DNA from: Methylobacterium sp. Leaf104
Lineage (GTDB): Bacteria; Pseudomonadota; Alphaproteobacteria; Rhizobiales; Beijerinckiaceae
DNA: 64,000 bases
Direction: 5' to 3'
NCBI RefSeq assembly: GCF_001422885.1
Contig: NZ_LMMZ01000023.1
Coordinates: 249,138-313,137 of the forward strand
Numbering within the stretch: position 1 is the stretch's first letter; each line of letters opens with the position of its first letter. Shown here in pieces: positions 47,702-55,783 of the stretch. Position numbers and translations under genes: made by a program. Below the pieces are notes generated by a model. It did no database searches, had not been told where the DNA came from, and worked only from the letters and a program-made list of their open reading frames with translations.

Positions 47702-48232
47702 ATGGCCGATCCTGGGAAGCTCGACCTCGCCGCCGTCAACCGGCTCGATGCCGCCGGCTTCGTCGTCCGGTTCGGCGGGGTGTTCGAGCATGCGGCCTGG
47801 GTGGCCGAGCGTGCCCATGCGCATGGCCCCTTCGCCAGCGTCGACGCCCTGCATGGGGCCATGATGCGGGCCGTCCGGGCGGCGCCGGCCGAGACCCGCA
47901 TCGCCTTCCTGAACGGGCATCCGGAACTCGCCGGCCCCGAGGCGCGGGCCCGCGGCATGACGGCGGATTCGGCCAGCGAGCAGGGCAGCGCCGGGCTCGA
48001 CCACATGCCGGCCGCGGATGCGGAGGCCTTCGATCGCCTCAACGCCGCCTATCGCCGGCGCTTCGGCTTTCCCTTCATCGTCGCGGTCCGCGGACGGGCG
48101 CGGGCCGAGATCTTGGCGATCTTCGAGGCGCGCCTGCGCGGGACCCCCGCCGAGGAGGAGCGGGCCGCCCTCGACGAGATCGCCCTGATCACCCGGATGC
48201 GCCTCGACCGCCTGGTCGCCGCATCCGGGTAG
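47702..48232 (+). CDS. uraD: 2-oxo-4-hydroxy-4-carboxy-5-ureidoimidazoline (OHCU) decarboxylase
   Basis: A 176-aa cytosolic enzyme that converts OHCU to S-allantoin, the step after UraH. Signature parts are FVVRFGGVFEHAAWVAERA near residue 20, AFLNGHPELAG near 68, SASEQGSAGLDHM near 85 with the conserved Glu-Gln, and NAAYRRRFGFPFIVAVRG near 112. The length is typical. It closes the MFS-HIUase-HIUase-OHCU set, all on the plus strand with short spacers. Confidence 0.95.
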   Translation: MADPGKLDLAAVNRLDAAGFVVRFGGVFEHAAWVAERAHAHGPFASVDALHGAMMRAVRAAPAETRIAFLNGHPELAGPEARARGMTADSASEQGSAGLDHMPAADAEAFDRLNAAYRRRFGFPFIVAVRGRARAEILAIFEARLRGTPAEEERAALDEIALITRMRLDRLVAASG

Positions 48233-48238
48233 GCGCGC

Positions 48239-49072
48239 CTACTTCAGGCGGGCGGCCGCCCAGGCGATGTGGTCGGCCATGAAGGTCGAGATGAAGTAGT
48301 ACGAGTGGTCGTAGCCCTCGCGCATGTTGAGGGTCAGGGGAATGCCCGCCGTCTTGCAGGCCTCCTCCAGCAGCCACGGACGCAAACCGTCGTCGAGGAA
48401 GCTGTCGGCGGTGCCCTGGTCGACCAGGAACTCGGAGAAGCGGTGGCCATCGGCGATCAGCGCGGTTGCGTCGTGGGCGCGCCAGGTGCTCGCATCGGAT
48501 CCGAGATACTTCTCGAAGGCCGGCTTCGACCAGCCGGCGGTGGAGGGCTGGGCGATCGGCGCGAAGGCCGAGCAGGACTTGAAGCGGTCGGGATAGGTGA
48601 GGGCGATGGTCAGCGCTCCGTGGCCGCCCATCGAATGGCCGAAGATGCCCTGGCGGGACATGTCGGCCGGAAACGCCTTCGCGATGAGGGCAGGCAGTTC
48701 CTCGGTCACGTAGCTCCACATCCGGTAGTTCGTGGCGTAGGGGGCCTGGGTGGCGTCGAGGTAGAATCCGGCGCCGGAGCCGAACTGCCAGTTATCCGCC
48801 TCGTCGGGGATGCCGGCACCGCGCGGGCTGGTGTCGGGGGCCACGACGATGACGCCGTGCTCGGCGGCGGCCTTCCGGTACTCGCCCTTGTCCATGACGT
48901 TGGCGTGGGTGCAGGTCAGGCCCGACAGGTACCACAGCACGGGCACCGGACCGGCCTCGGCCTGCGGCGGCACGAACACCGCGAAGGTCATCGGGCAGCC
49001 CGTGGTCTGCGCATCGTGCTTGTAGACGCCCTGCGTGCCGCCATGGGCGCGGGCCTTCGAGATGGTTTCCAT
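48239..49072 (-). CDS. fghA: S-formylglutathione hydrolase
   Basis: A 277-aa serine esterase that splits S-formylglutathione to formate and glutathione, completing glutathione-dependent formaldehyde oxidation. It has the esterase-D pattern: YLSGLTCTHANVMDKGEY near residue 48, the nucleophile in IFGHSMGGHGALT near 145, and a late catalytic His in REGYDHSYYFISTF near 257. ATG 49072 (METISKARAHGG) is the family start. It lies downstream of frmA on the same strand, separated by a palindromic repeat. Confidence 0.95.
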   Translation of the reverse strand: METISKARAHGGTQGVYKHDAQTTGCPMTFAVFVPPQAEAGPVPVLWYLSGLTCTHANVMDKGEYRKAAAEHGVIVVAPDTSPRGAGIPDEADNWQFGSGAGFYLDATQAPYATNYRMWSYVTEELPALIAKAFPADMSRQGIFGHSMGGHGALTIALTYPDRFKSCSAFAPIAQPSTAGWSKPAFEKYLGSDASTWRAHDATALIADGHRFSEFLVDQGTADSFLDDGLRPWLLEEACKTAGIPLTLNMREGYDHSYYFISTFMADHIAWAAARLK

Positions 49073-49136
49073 GAAGCTGCTCTCCTGATGGGGGCGAGGC
49101 TGTCGCCGTCGCCGAACGCGTCTCGGATCGGCGCCG

Positions 49137-49245
49137 CTCCTCCCCCTTTCAGGGAGGAGGTGGGGGTGGTTGGGCGATCCTGACGCTCCGAAGGCTGGCG
49201 GAGCCGCCCCCACCCCCGGCCCCTCCCCGCGAGGGGGAGGGGAAA
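49137..49245. repeat. REP-like palindromic intergenic element between frmA and fghA
   Basis: A G/C-tract palindrome of the kind scattered in methylobacterial genomes: TCCTCCCCCTTTCAGGGAGG followed by GTGGGGGTGG, then after 36 bp CCGCCCCCACCCCCGG and CCCCTCCCCGCGAGGGGGAGGGG. The two halves can fold into one long imperfect cruciform/stem-loop. It could attenuate fghA relative to frmA or just be a mobile REP copy. Confidence 0.65.
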
Positions 49246-49256
49246 GCGCGTCGTTC

Positions 49257-50393
49257 CTAGTAAACCACCACCGACCGGATCGACTTGCCCTCGTGCATGA
49301 GGTCGAAGCCGTGGTTGATCTGGTCGAGCGGCATGGTGTGGGTGATCAGGTCGTCGATGTTGATCTTCCCCTCCATGTACCAGTCGACGATCTTCGGCAC
49401 GTCGGTGCGGCCGCGGGCGCCGCCGAAGGCCGAGCCCTTCCAGACGCGGCCGGTGACGAGCTGGAACGGACGGGTCGCGATCTCCTTGCCGGCCTCGGCC
49501 ACGCCGATGACGATCGACTCGCCCCAGCCGCGGTGGCAGCACTCGAGGGCCTGGCGCATCACGTTGACGTTGCCGGTGCAGTCGAACGAGAAGTCCGCGC
49601 CGCCGCCGGTCACGTCGAGGATCGCCTGGACGACGTGATCGTTGCCGACCTCCTTCGGGTTGATGAAGTGGGTCATGCCGAACTTGCGGGCCATCTCCTG
49701 CTTGTCCGGGTTGATGTCGACGCCGATGATCTTGTCGGCACCGACCATGCGGGCGGCCTGGAGCACGTTGAGGCCGATGCCGCCGAGGCCGAACACCACG
49801 ACGTTGGCGCCGGGCCAGACCTTGGCGGTGTAGATCACCGCCCCGATGCCGGTGGTGACGCCGCAGCCGATGTAGCAGATCTTGTCGAAGGGGGCGTCTT
49901 CGCGGATCTTGGCGAGCGCGATGGCCGGCAGCACCGTGAAGTTCGAGAAGGTCGAGCAGCCCATGTAGTGGAACAGGGTGTTCGACCCGTTCGGGCTGCC
50001 GCCGGTGGAGACGCAGGAGAAGCGTGAGGTGCCGTCCGGCATCACGCCCTGTCCCTGCGTCGCCCGGATGGCGGTGCAGAGGTTCGTGCGCTGCGACAGG
50101 CAGGACTTACAGTTGCGGCATTCCGGGGTGTAGAGCGGGATGACGTGGTCGCCCGGCTTCAGCGCGGTCACGCCGGCGCCGACCTCGCGGACGATGCCCG
50201 CGCCCTCGTGGCCGAGGATCGCCGGGAACTTGCCCTCGGAATCGAGGCCCGACAGGGTGTAGGCGTCGGTGTGGCAGATGCCGGTGGCCATCAGTTCGAC
50301 GAGAACTTCGCCGGCCTTGGGTCCCTCGATGTCGATGGTCTCGATCGTGAGAGGCTTCTTGGCCTCCCACGCGACCGCGGCGCGCGTCTTCAT
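49257..50393 (-). CDS. frmA: S-(hydroxymethyl)glutathione dehydrogenase / class III alcohol dehydrogenase
   Basis: A 378-aa zinc enzyme oxidising the glutathione adduct of formaldehyde with NAD+. Catalytic zinc ligands are in [12 protein letters not shown] near residue 39 and [16 protein letters not shown] near 63; the structural zinc cysteines are [17 protein letters not shown] near 90-105; the NAD motif [16 protein letters not shown] lies near 200. ATG 50393 ([10 protein letters not shown]) is the family start. With fghA it gives a complete glutathione route for formaldehyde, a detoxification or assimilation branch. Confidence 0.97.
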   Translation of the reverse strand: MKTRAAVAWEAKKPLTIETIDIEGPKAGEVLVELMATGICHTDAYTLSGLDSEGKFPAILGHEGAGIVREVGAGVTALKPGDHVIPLYTPECRNCKSCLSQRTNLCTAIRATQGQGVMPDGTSRFSCVSTGGSPNGSNTLFHYMGCSTFSNFTVLPAIALAKIREDAPFDKICYIGCGVTTGIGAVIYTAKVWPGANVVVFGLGGIGLNVLQAARMVGADKIIGVDINPDKQEMARKFGMTHFINPKEVGNDHVVQAILDVTGGGADFSFDCTGNVNVMRQALECCHRGWGESIVIGVAEAGKEIATRPFQLVTGRVWKGSAFGGARGRTDVPKIVDWYMEGKINIDDLITHTMPLDQINHGFDLMHEGKSIRSVVVY

Positions 50394-50609
50394 AGCGTTG
50401 TCCTTAGAGCTGTGATGATCACGGACGGCGGCGATGGATGCCGGCGCTTCGCCTCGCTGCACCCGGAGGGTGGCGAGCCGAACGGCCCGAAAATCTGGGT
50501 GGTGTTTGATGCCTCCGGCGTCGAGATGCAACAGCCGTGCTCGCCCGTTTGCGCCAGGGATGCGAATTTGGAATGACGGGCGCGGCGCGGCAGCGGGATC
50601 GGACGGACC

Positions 50610-51245
50610 ATGAAGGACTGGGATGTGGGACACAGCGCACTGGTCGCGCCGGCGGTGGCGCGCAACCGTGCGGCGATCCTCGCCGTGCTGCGGGACGTCC
50701 TGCCCGAGACCGGCACGGTCCTGGAGATCGCCAGCGGGTCGGGCGAGCACGCCGTGCACTTCGCCGCCGCCCTGCCAGGGCTGACCTGGCAGCCGAGCGA
50801 CCCCGAGCCGGCCTATCGCCGCAGCATCGCGGCCCATGCGGAGGCCGCGGGCTGCACCAACCTCCGGCCGCCCCTCGACCTCGACGCCGCTTCACCGGCC
50901 TGGCCGATCCCGCACGCCGACGCCATCCTGTGCATCAACATGGTCCACATCGCGCCGTGGTCCGCCACCGAGGGGCTGATGGCGGGAGCGGCCCGCACGC
51001 TTTCGCCGGGCAGCGTCCTGTTCCTGTACGGCGCCTTCCGCGAGAACGGGCGGCACACCGCGGAGAGCAATGCCGCCTTCGACCACGACCTGCGCGCGCG
51101 CGATCCGCGCTGGGGCGTGCGCGACCTCGAGGCGGTCGTCGAGACGGCCGCACGGCGCGGCCTGCGCCTCGATTCCCGCCTGACCCTGCCGGCGAACAAT
51201 CTGGCGCTGGTCTTCCGGCGCGATGCGTCGGCGGACGGATCCTGA
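50610..51245 (+). CDS. DUF938 SAM-dependent methyltransferase-like protein
   Basis: A 211-aa class I methyltransferase-fold protein. The SAM motif [20 protein letters not shown] lies near residue 37, motif II-like INMVHIAPW near 110, and [11 protein letters not shown] near 134. The family (DUF938) has no known substrate. It is divergent from frmA with 216 bp between. Its stop overlaps the start of the next gene (TGATG), so the two are translationally coupled. Confidence 0.9.
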   Translation: MKDWDVGHSALVAPAVARNRAAILAVLRDVLPETGTVLEIASGSGEHAVHFAAALPGLTWQPSDPEPAYRRSIAAHAEAAGCTNLRPPLDLDAASPAWPIPHADAILCINMVHIAPWSATEGLMAGAARTLSPGSVLFLYGAFRENGRHTAESNAAFDHDLRARDPRWGVRDLEAVVETAARRGLRLDSRLTLPANNLALVFRRDASADGS

Positions 51246-52264
51246 TGGCCGCCGCCCGCGAGAACCGATCCCTGCGCGACCGCGTCGGCACGCTCCGGGA
51301 CGCGTTCGAGGGCCGCCAGATCGGGATCTACTTCGCCGCCATCGCCGCCGCCGCCGGCGCGGCGCTCACCGTGCCGGGAACCGCCGCGCTGGAAGCCGGG
51401 ATCAACCCGGCCCTGGCGCTGATGCTGTTCGTGACCTTCCTGCAGGTGCCCCTGCGGGAGCTCGGCAGTGCCTTCACCCGTGCCCGCTTCCTGGCCGCCC
51501 TCATGGCCGTCAACTTCCTGGCGATCCCGCTGCTGGTCGCCGGTCTGGTTCAACTGCTCCCGGACGACCCGATGCTGCGTCTCGGCGTGCTGATGGTGCT
51601 GCTGACGCCCTGCATCGACTACGTCGTGACGTTCGCGCATCTCGGGCGCGCGGATGCCGGGATCCTGCTGGCCGCGACCCCGGCGCTCCTCGCGGCGCAG
51701 ATGGCGTTGCTGCCGCTCTACCTGACCGCCTTGCTCGGCGAGGACGCGGCGCGGTTCGTGCGGGTCGGGCCGTTCGTCCAGGCCTTCGTCTGGTTGATCG
51801 CCCTGCCGCTGGCGGCGGGCGTCCTCGTGCAGGTCTGGGGAGCGCGCAGCCGCACCGGCCGACGGGCCGCCGCCGTGCTGGGGCTTCTGCCGGTGCCGGC
51901 GACGTCCCTGGTCCTGTTCGTGGTCATCGCGGCGGTGCTGCCGCAGCTCGGCCCGGCCCTGCCTCAGGCCGCACGGGTCGTTCCGGTCTACGCGGCCTTT
52001 GCCGTCGCGGCGCCGCTCATCGGCTGGGGAACCGGACGGCTGTTCCGGCTCGATGCGTCCGCCGGCCGGACGCTGGCCTTCAGCGCCGCGACCCGCAACT
52101 CGCTCGTCGTCCTGCCGCTGGCCTTCGCGGTCCCGGGCGGGATTCCCCTCCTGCCGGCCGTGATCGTCACGCAGACGCTGGTCGAACTGGCGAGCGAGCT
52201 GATCTATGTGCGGCTGCTCCCGAGACTAGGGCGCGGGGAAGCGGGACCGGCGCCCACGGAATGA
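51245..52264 (+). CDS. Bile-acid:sodium symporter / arsenite-permease-like membrane protein
   Basis: A 339-aa protein with about ten membrane segments of the BASS/ACR3 fold: NPALALMLFVTFLQVPLREL near residue 60, LLTPCIDYVVTFAHLGRADAG near 118 and ATRNSLVVLPLAFAVPGG near 282, in the order seen in ACR3/BASS transporters. The LTPCIDYV cysteine matches the conserved Cys of ACR3 arsenite pumps, so arsenite is possible, but no ars gene is nearby. The start overlaps the DUF938 stop (TGATG), giving coupled translation. Confidence 0.82.
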   Translation: MAAARENRSLRDRVGTLRDAFEGRQIGIYFAAIAAAAGAALTVPGTAALEAGINPALALMLFVTFLQVPLRELGSAFTRARFLAALMAVNFLAIPLLVAGLVQLLPDDPMLRLGVLMVLLTPCIDYVVTFAHLGRADAGILLAATPALLAAQMALLPLYLTALLGEDAARFVRVGPFVQAFVWLIALPLAAGVLVQVWGARSRTGRRAAAVLGLLPVPATSLVLFVVIAAVLPQLGPALPQAARVVPVYAAFAVAAPLIGWGTGRLFRLDASAGRTLAFSAATRNSLVVLPLAFAVPGGIPLLPAVIVTQTLVELASELIYVRLLPRLGRGEAGPAPTE

Positions 52265-52618
52265 AGAGCTTCCGTGCGCGTCTCCGATCCGCCCGCATCG
52301 GATGTTCGCAGGACGGCCGCGCAACGATGAACGATCGTCGAACCGCGCCCGGTCGCCTCGGTACATCCCTTCGGCTGATCTCTTAGGCTGATCTCTTCAG
52401 CGCGAAACATCCCCGAGCCGCGACATGGCATGCGGCTGAGGATCGCCCTAAATCCAAGATGGACCTGCGATCAATCCGTCGCAGCCCGTCACGGCACGCT
52501 GACAGGGCAAGCAATTCGTTCGACGAACGCGGCTGCCCGCCATGGCGTTACGTTTTTCCACGTGCTTTAATCCTTCGAAATAGCCGAATGGCGGCATATC
52601 CGGGGAGCAAAGCCAGCG
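52265..52618. other. Intergenic region upstream of the OFA-family MFS gene
   Basis: About 354 bp with a 12-bp direct repeat GGCTGATCTCTT at 52373 and 52386 (13-bp period). Near 52550-52600 it turns less GC-rich (CGTTACGTTTTTCCACGTGC), the likely promoter area of the MFS gene. No gene is supported here. Confidence 0.5.
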
Positions 52619-54280
52619 ATGAACGTTCGCGTAGCAGACGAGTCCTTATCGGACGCACACACGCCCGGGTGGCTCTCCCGCGAAGCGATCGTCGCCAAGC
52701 CCGGCTTCAACCGGTGGCTGGTGCCGCCCGCGGCCCTCGCCATCCACCTCTGCATCGGGATGTCCTACGGGCTGTCGGTGTTCTGGCTGCCCCTGTCCCG
52801 GGCGCTCAGCGTCGGCCAGCCGGCACCGGCCGCCTGCCCGGACATGAGCATCGCCACGGCGCTGTTCACCACCACCTGCGACTGGCGCGTCAGCGACCTC
52901 GTCATCGTCTTCTCCATCGGCATCGTCATGCTCGGCCTCTCGGCGGCGGTGTTCGGTGGCTGGCTGGAGCGGGCCGGCCCCCGCAAGGCCGGCCTCGCCG
53001 CGGCCCTGTGCTGGGGGGGCGGCTTCCTGATCGGAGCCTTCGGCGTCTACACCCACCAGCTCTGGCTGATCTGGCTCGGCATGGGCCTGATCGGCGGCAT
53101 CGGCCTCGGCCTCGGTTACATCTCGCCGGTCTCGACCCTGGTGAAGTGGTTCCCGGACCGCCGCGGCATGGCCACCGGCATGGCCATCATGGGATTCGGC
53201 GGCGGCGCCATGATCGGTTCGCCCCTCGCCACCCTGCTGATCAACACCTTCAAGACCCCGGATTCGGCCGGCGTCTGGCAGACGCTCACGGTCATGGGCG
53301 GGCTCTACATCGTGGCGATGCTCTGCGGGGCCTTCGGCTACCGTGTGCCCCCCGCCGGCTGGCAGCCGGAGGGCTTCACCGCACCGGCGGCCAAGAGCGC
53401 GATGATCACCTCGGGCCACGTCCATCTCGACCGGGCGCACCGGACGCCGCAGTTCTGGCTGCTCTGGGCGGTGCTCTGCCTCAACGTGTCGGCCGGCATC
53501 GGCGTGCTCGCCCTCGCGTCGCCGATGCTGCAGGAGATCTTCGGCGGCGCGCTGATCGGCCAGCCCGGGCTCGGCTTCGGCCAGCTCGATGCCGGACAGA
53601 AGACCCAGATCGCGGCGGTGGCGGCCGGGTTTGTCGGGCTGCTGTCGCTGTTCAACATCCTGGGGCGCTTCTTCTGGGCCTCGATGTCGGACAAGATCGG
53701 CCGCAAGGTCACCTACGCGACCTTCTTCGCCCTCGGATGCCTGCTCTACGCGGGGGCGCCCTGGGCGGCGTCGATCGGCTCGAAGGCGCTGTTCGTGACG
53801 TTCTTCTGCGTGATCCTGTCGATGTATGGCGGCGGCTTCGCCACGATCCCGGCCTACCTCGCCGACATCTTCGGAACGCAGTTCGTCGGCGCCATCCACG
53901 GGCGGCTCCTCACCGCCTGGTCGACGGCGGGCGTGGTCGGGCCCTTCGTCGTGACGGCGATCCGCCAGGCCCAGGTCGATGCCGGCATCCAGGGTGCGGC
54001 GCTCTACACACGCACGATGTACATCCTGGCGGGCTTCCTGGCGGCGGGCTTCGTCGCCAACCTCCTGGTGCGACCGCTCGCGGCGCGCTGGTTCATGAAC
54101 GACGCCGAACTCGCCGCGACGAGCAAGGGCGGCACCGCGACGGCGGGCCGGGCCGGCGATTACGGCATCGGCCGCGGCGGCGTCACGCCCCTCGCGGTGC
54201 TGGCCTGGGTCGCCGTCGGCCTGCCGATCGCCTGGGGCATCTGGAGCACGGTCTCGAAGGCCATGATCCTGTTCGGCTGA
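52619..54280 (+). CDS. OFA-family (oxalate/formate antiporter-like) MFS transporter
   Basis: A 553-aa MFS protein, longer than typical 12-helix OFA carriers. The OFA core is visible: HLCIGMSYGLSVFWLPLSRAL near residue 42, GMGLIGGIGLGLGYISPVSTLVKWFPDRRGMATGMAIMG near 158-195, NILGRFFWASMSDKIGRK near 345 and MYGGGFATIPAYLADIFG near 400. A 60-residue loop between helices 1 and 2, with two cysteines, and an extra C-terminal helix (LAVLAWVAVGLPIAWGIW) are additions. It may move oxalate, formate or another small carboxylate; no frc/oxc genes are in this window. Confidence 0.88.
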   Translation: MNVRVADESLSDAHTPGWLSREAIVAKPGFNRWLVPPAALAIHLCIGMSYGLSVFWLPLSRALSVGQPAPAACPDMSIATALFTTTCDWRVSDLVIVFSIGIVMLGLSAAVFGGWLERAGPRKAGLAAALCWGGGFLIGAFGVYTHQLWLIWLGMGLIGGIGLGLGYISPVSTLVKWFPDRRGMATGMAIMGFGGGAMIGSPLATLLINTFKTPDSAGVWQTLTVMGGLYIVAMLCGAFGYRVPPAGWQPEGFTAPAAKSAMITSGHVHLDRAHRTPQFWLLWAVLCLNVSAGIGVLALASPMLQEIFGGALIGQPGLGFGQLDAGQKTQIAAVAAGFVGLLSLFNILGRFFWASMSDKIGRKVTYATFFALGCLLYAGAPWAASIGSKALFVTFFCVILSMYGGGFATIPAYLADIFGTQFVGAIHGRLLTAWSTAGVVGPFVVTAIRQAQVDAGIQGAALYTRTMYILAGFLAAGFVANLLVRPLAARWFMNDAELAATSKGGTATAGRAGDYGIGRGGVTPLAVLAWVAVGLPIAWGIWSTVSKAMILFG

Positions 54281-54307
54281 CCCGCACAGGCACGCCGCCG
54301 GATTCCG

Positions 54308-54332
54308 GCGCCGCCCGGCCTCCGGGCGGCGC
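54308..54332. terminator. Bidirectional hairpin between the OFA and EAL genes
   Basis: A perfect 11-bp stem, GCGCCGCCCGG and CCGGGCGGCGC with a 3-nt loop, lies 27 bp past the MFS stop and just before the stop of the opposing EAL gene. No clear T tract follows. Confidence 0.55.
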
Positions 54333-54337
54333 GTCGG

Positions 54338-55606
54338 TCAGGCGATCAGGCGGAGGCCGGCCGGCGCCGGCTCTGTCGCCGGCCAGTCGCGGATCGCCTG
54401 GAGCGCGCCGTCCAGGGGCGCCGGCCGTCCGAAATGGTAGCCCTGGCCGAAGGCGCATCCCATGCCCGCCAGGAGGTCGGCCTCGGCCCCCTGCTCGATG
54501 CCCTCGGCCACCACGGTGACGGCGAGGTCGTCGGCCAGGCGCAGGATCGTCTGCACGATGCCCCGGCTGGTCTGGTCGGCGAGCAGGGTCCGCACGAAGG
54601 CCCGGTCGATCTTCAGCGTCGTCACCGGGAGGGTGCTGAGGTAGCTCAGCGAGGAATAGCCCGTCCCGAAATCGTCGATGGCGATGCCGAGGCCGGCCTG
54701 CCGGCACTGGGCGAGGGCGGCCGCGGCGCGCTCCGGATCGTCCATCAACATGCTCTCCGTCACCTCGATCTTGAGGCTGCTGGGCGCGATCTCGGTGCGG
54801 TCCAGGAAGTCGGCGATCATCTGCGGGAACGAGGCGCCGGCGAGGTCGCGGCCCGAGACGTTGACCGTCATGAACAGGGGGCCGTCGAGCGCGTCCCGAT
54901 GGTTCTGCGCGGCGAGCATCAGCTCGGGGAAGACGCGGCCGACCTCGTCGAAGGCGTAGGCCGTGAGGTCGACGATGAGGCCGGACGCCTCGGCCGCCGG
55001 GATGAACTCGATGGGGGCGACCAGACCGCGGGTCGGATGGCGCCAGCGCATCAGGGCCTCGAAGCCGGCGAGGCGCCGGGACGACAGCCGCACGATCGGC
55101 TGGAAGTACAGCTCGAACTCGCCGTTGCGCAGGCCGGCGCGGATCTCGCGCTCCAGGGACAGGGCGCCGAGGGCGGCCGCGAAGGTTTCGGAGGGCGGCG
55201 CATCGGCGCCGAGGATGGGCGGCGGCGCGGCGCCCTTCATCTGCTCCAGGATCGTCACGGTCTGGCGGTAGCGGGACAGCACCACACCGAGGCACATGCG
55301 CAGGATCGGATCCGTCTGGGCGATCCGGTGGGAGAGCTGCTCCTCGGTGATGACGACGAGCTCGCTGGCTTCCAGGGCGCGGACCGCGGCCGAGCGCGGC
55401 TGGTGGTCGAGGATCGCCATCTCGCCGACGATCTCGCCGGGACCGCGATGGGCGAGGATGAGGTCGCCTTCCGGGCGCTCCAGGACGATCTCCAGCCGGC
55501 CGCTGACGATCAGGTAGGCGGCGTCGCCCACGTCGCCGGCCGAGAACAGGCGTGCGCCCGCCGGCAGGTGAAGATGGTCCAGGGTCGTCGCTTGGGAACG
55601 CGGCAC
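54338..55606 (-). CDS. Cyclic-nucleotide-binding domain plus EAL phosphodiesterase
   Basis: A 422-aa soluble protein. Residues about 12-125 form a CRP-type cNMP-binding domain (GARLFSAGDVGDAAYLIVSGRLEI; phosphate-cassette region GEIVGEMAILDHQPRSAAVRA near 56-76). Residues about 160-410 form an EAL domain with all c-di-GMP phosphodiesterase motifs: FEALMRW (EAL), NVSGRDL, KIEVTES, DDFGTGYSSL, KIDRAFV and EGIE, so it should be active. The layout suggests cyclic nucleotide control of c-di-GMP breakdown. It is divergent from an adenylate cyclase gene 177 bp away. Confidence 0.9.
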   Translation of the reverse strand: MPRSQATTLDHLHLPAGARLFSAGDVGDAAYLIVSGRLEIVLERPEGDLILAHRGPGEIVGEMAILDHQPRSAAVRALEASELVVITEEQLSHRIAQTDPILRMCLGVVLSRYRQTVTILEQMKGAAPPPILGADAPPSETFAAALGALSLEREIRAGLRNGEFELYFQPIVRLSSRRLAGFEALMRWRHPTRGLVAPIEFIPAAEASGLIVDLTAYAFDEVGRVFPELMLAAQNHRDALDGPLFMTVNVSGRDLAGASFPQMIADFLDRTEIAPSSLKIEVTESMLMDDPERAAAALAQCRQAGLGIAIDDFGTGYSSLSYLSTLPVTTLKIDRAFVRTLLADQTSRGIVQTILRLADDLAVTVVAEGIEQGAEADLLAGMGCAFGQGYHFGRPAPLDGALQAIRDWPATEPAPAGLRLIA

Positions 55607-55783
55607 GGAAGGTTCCAGGCAGGGCGCAGGGATGGCCCGCGCCGGACCGTGGCCGTCGCCGGTTAAGGGCTGGCGAACGGCAGGCGCTTTCTCCCGCGCG
55701 CCGCGTCCTATCCTTAACGGGATCTCAGCACCGCGGCGCGAGACTGTGCGCGAAGACGTCCCCGCGCGGAGCCCGACGCCCCG

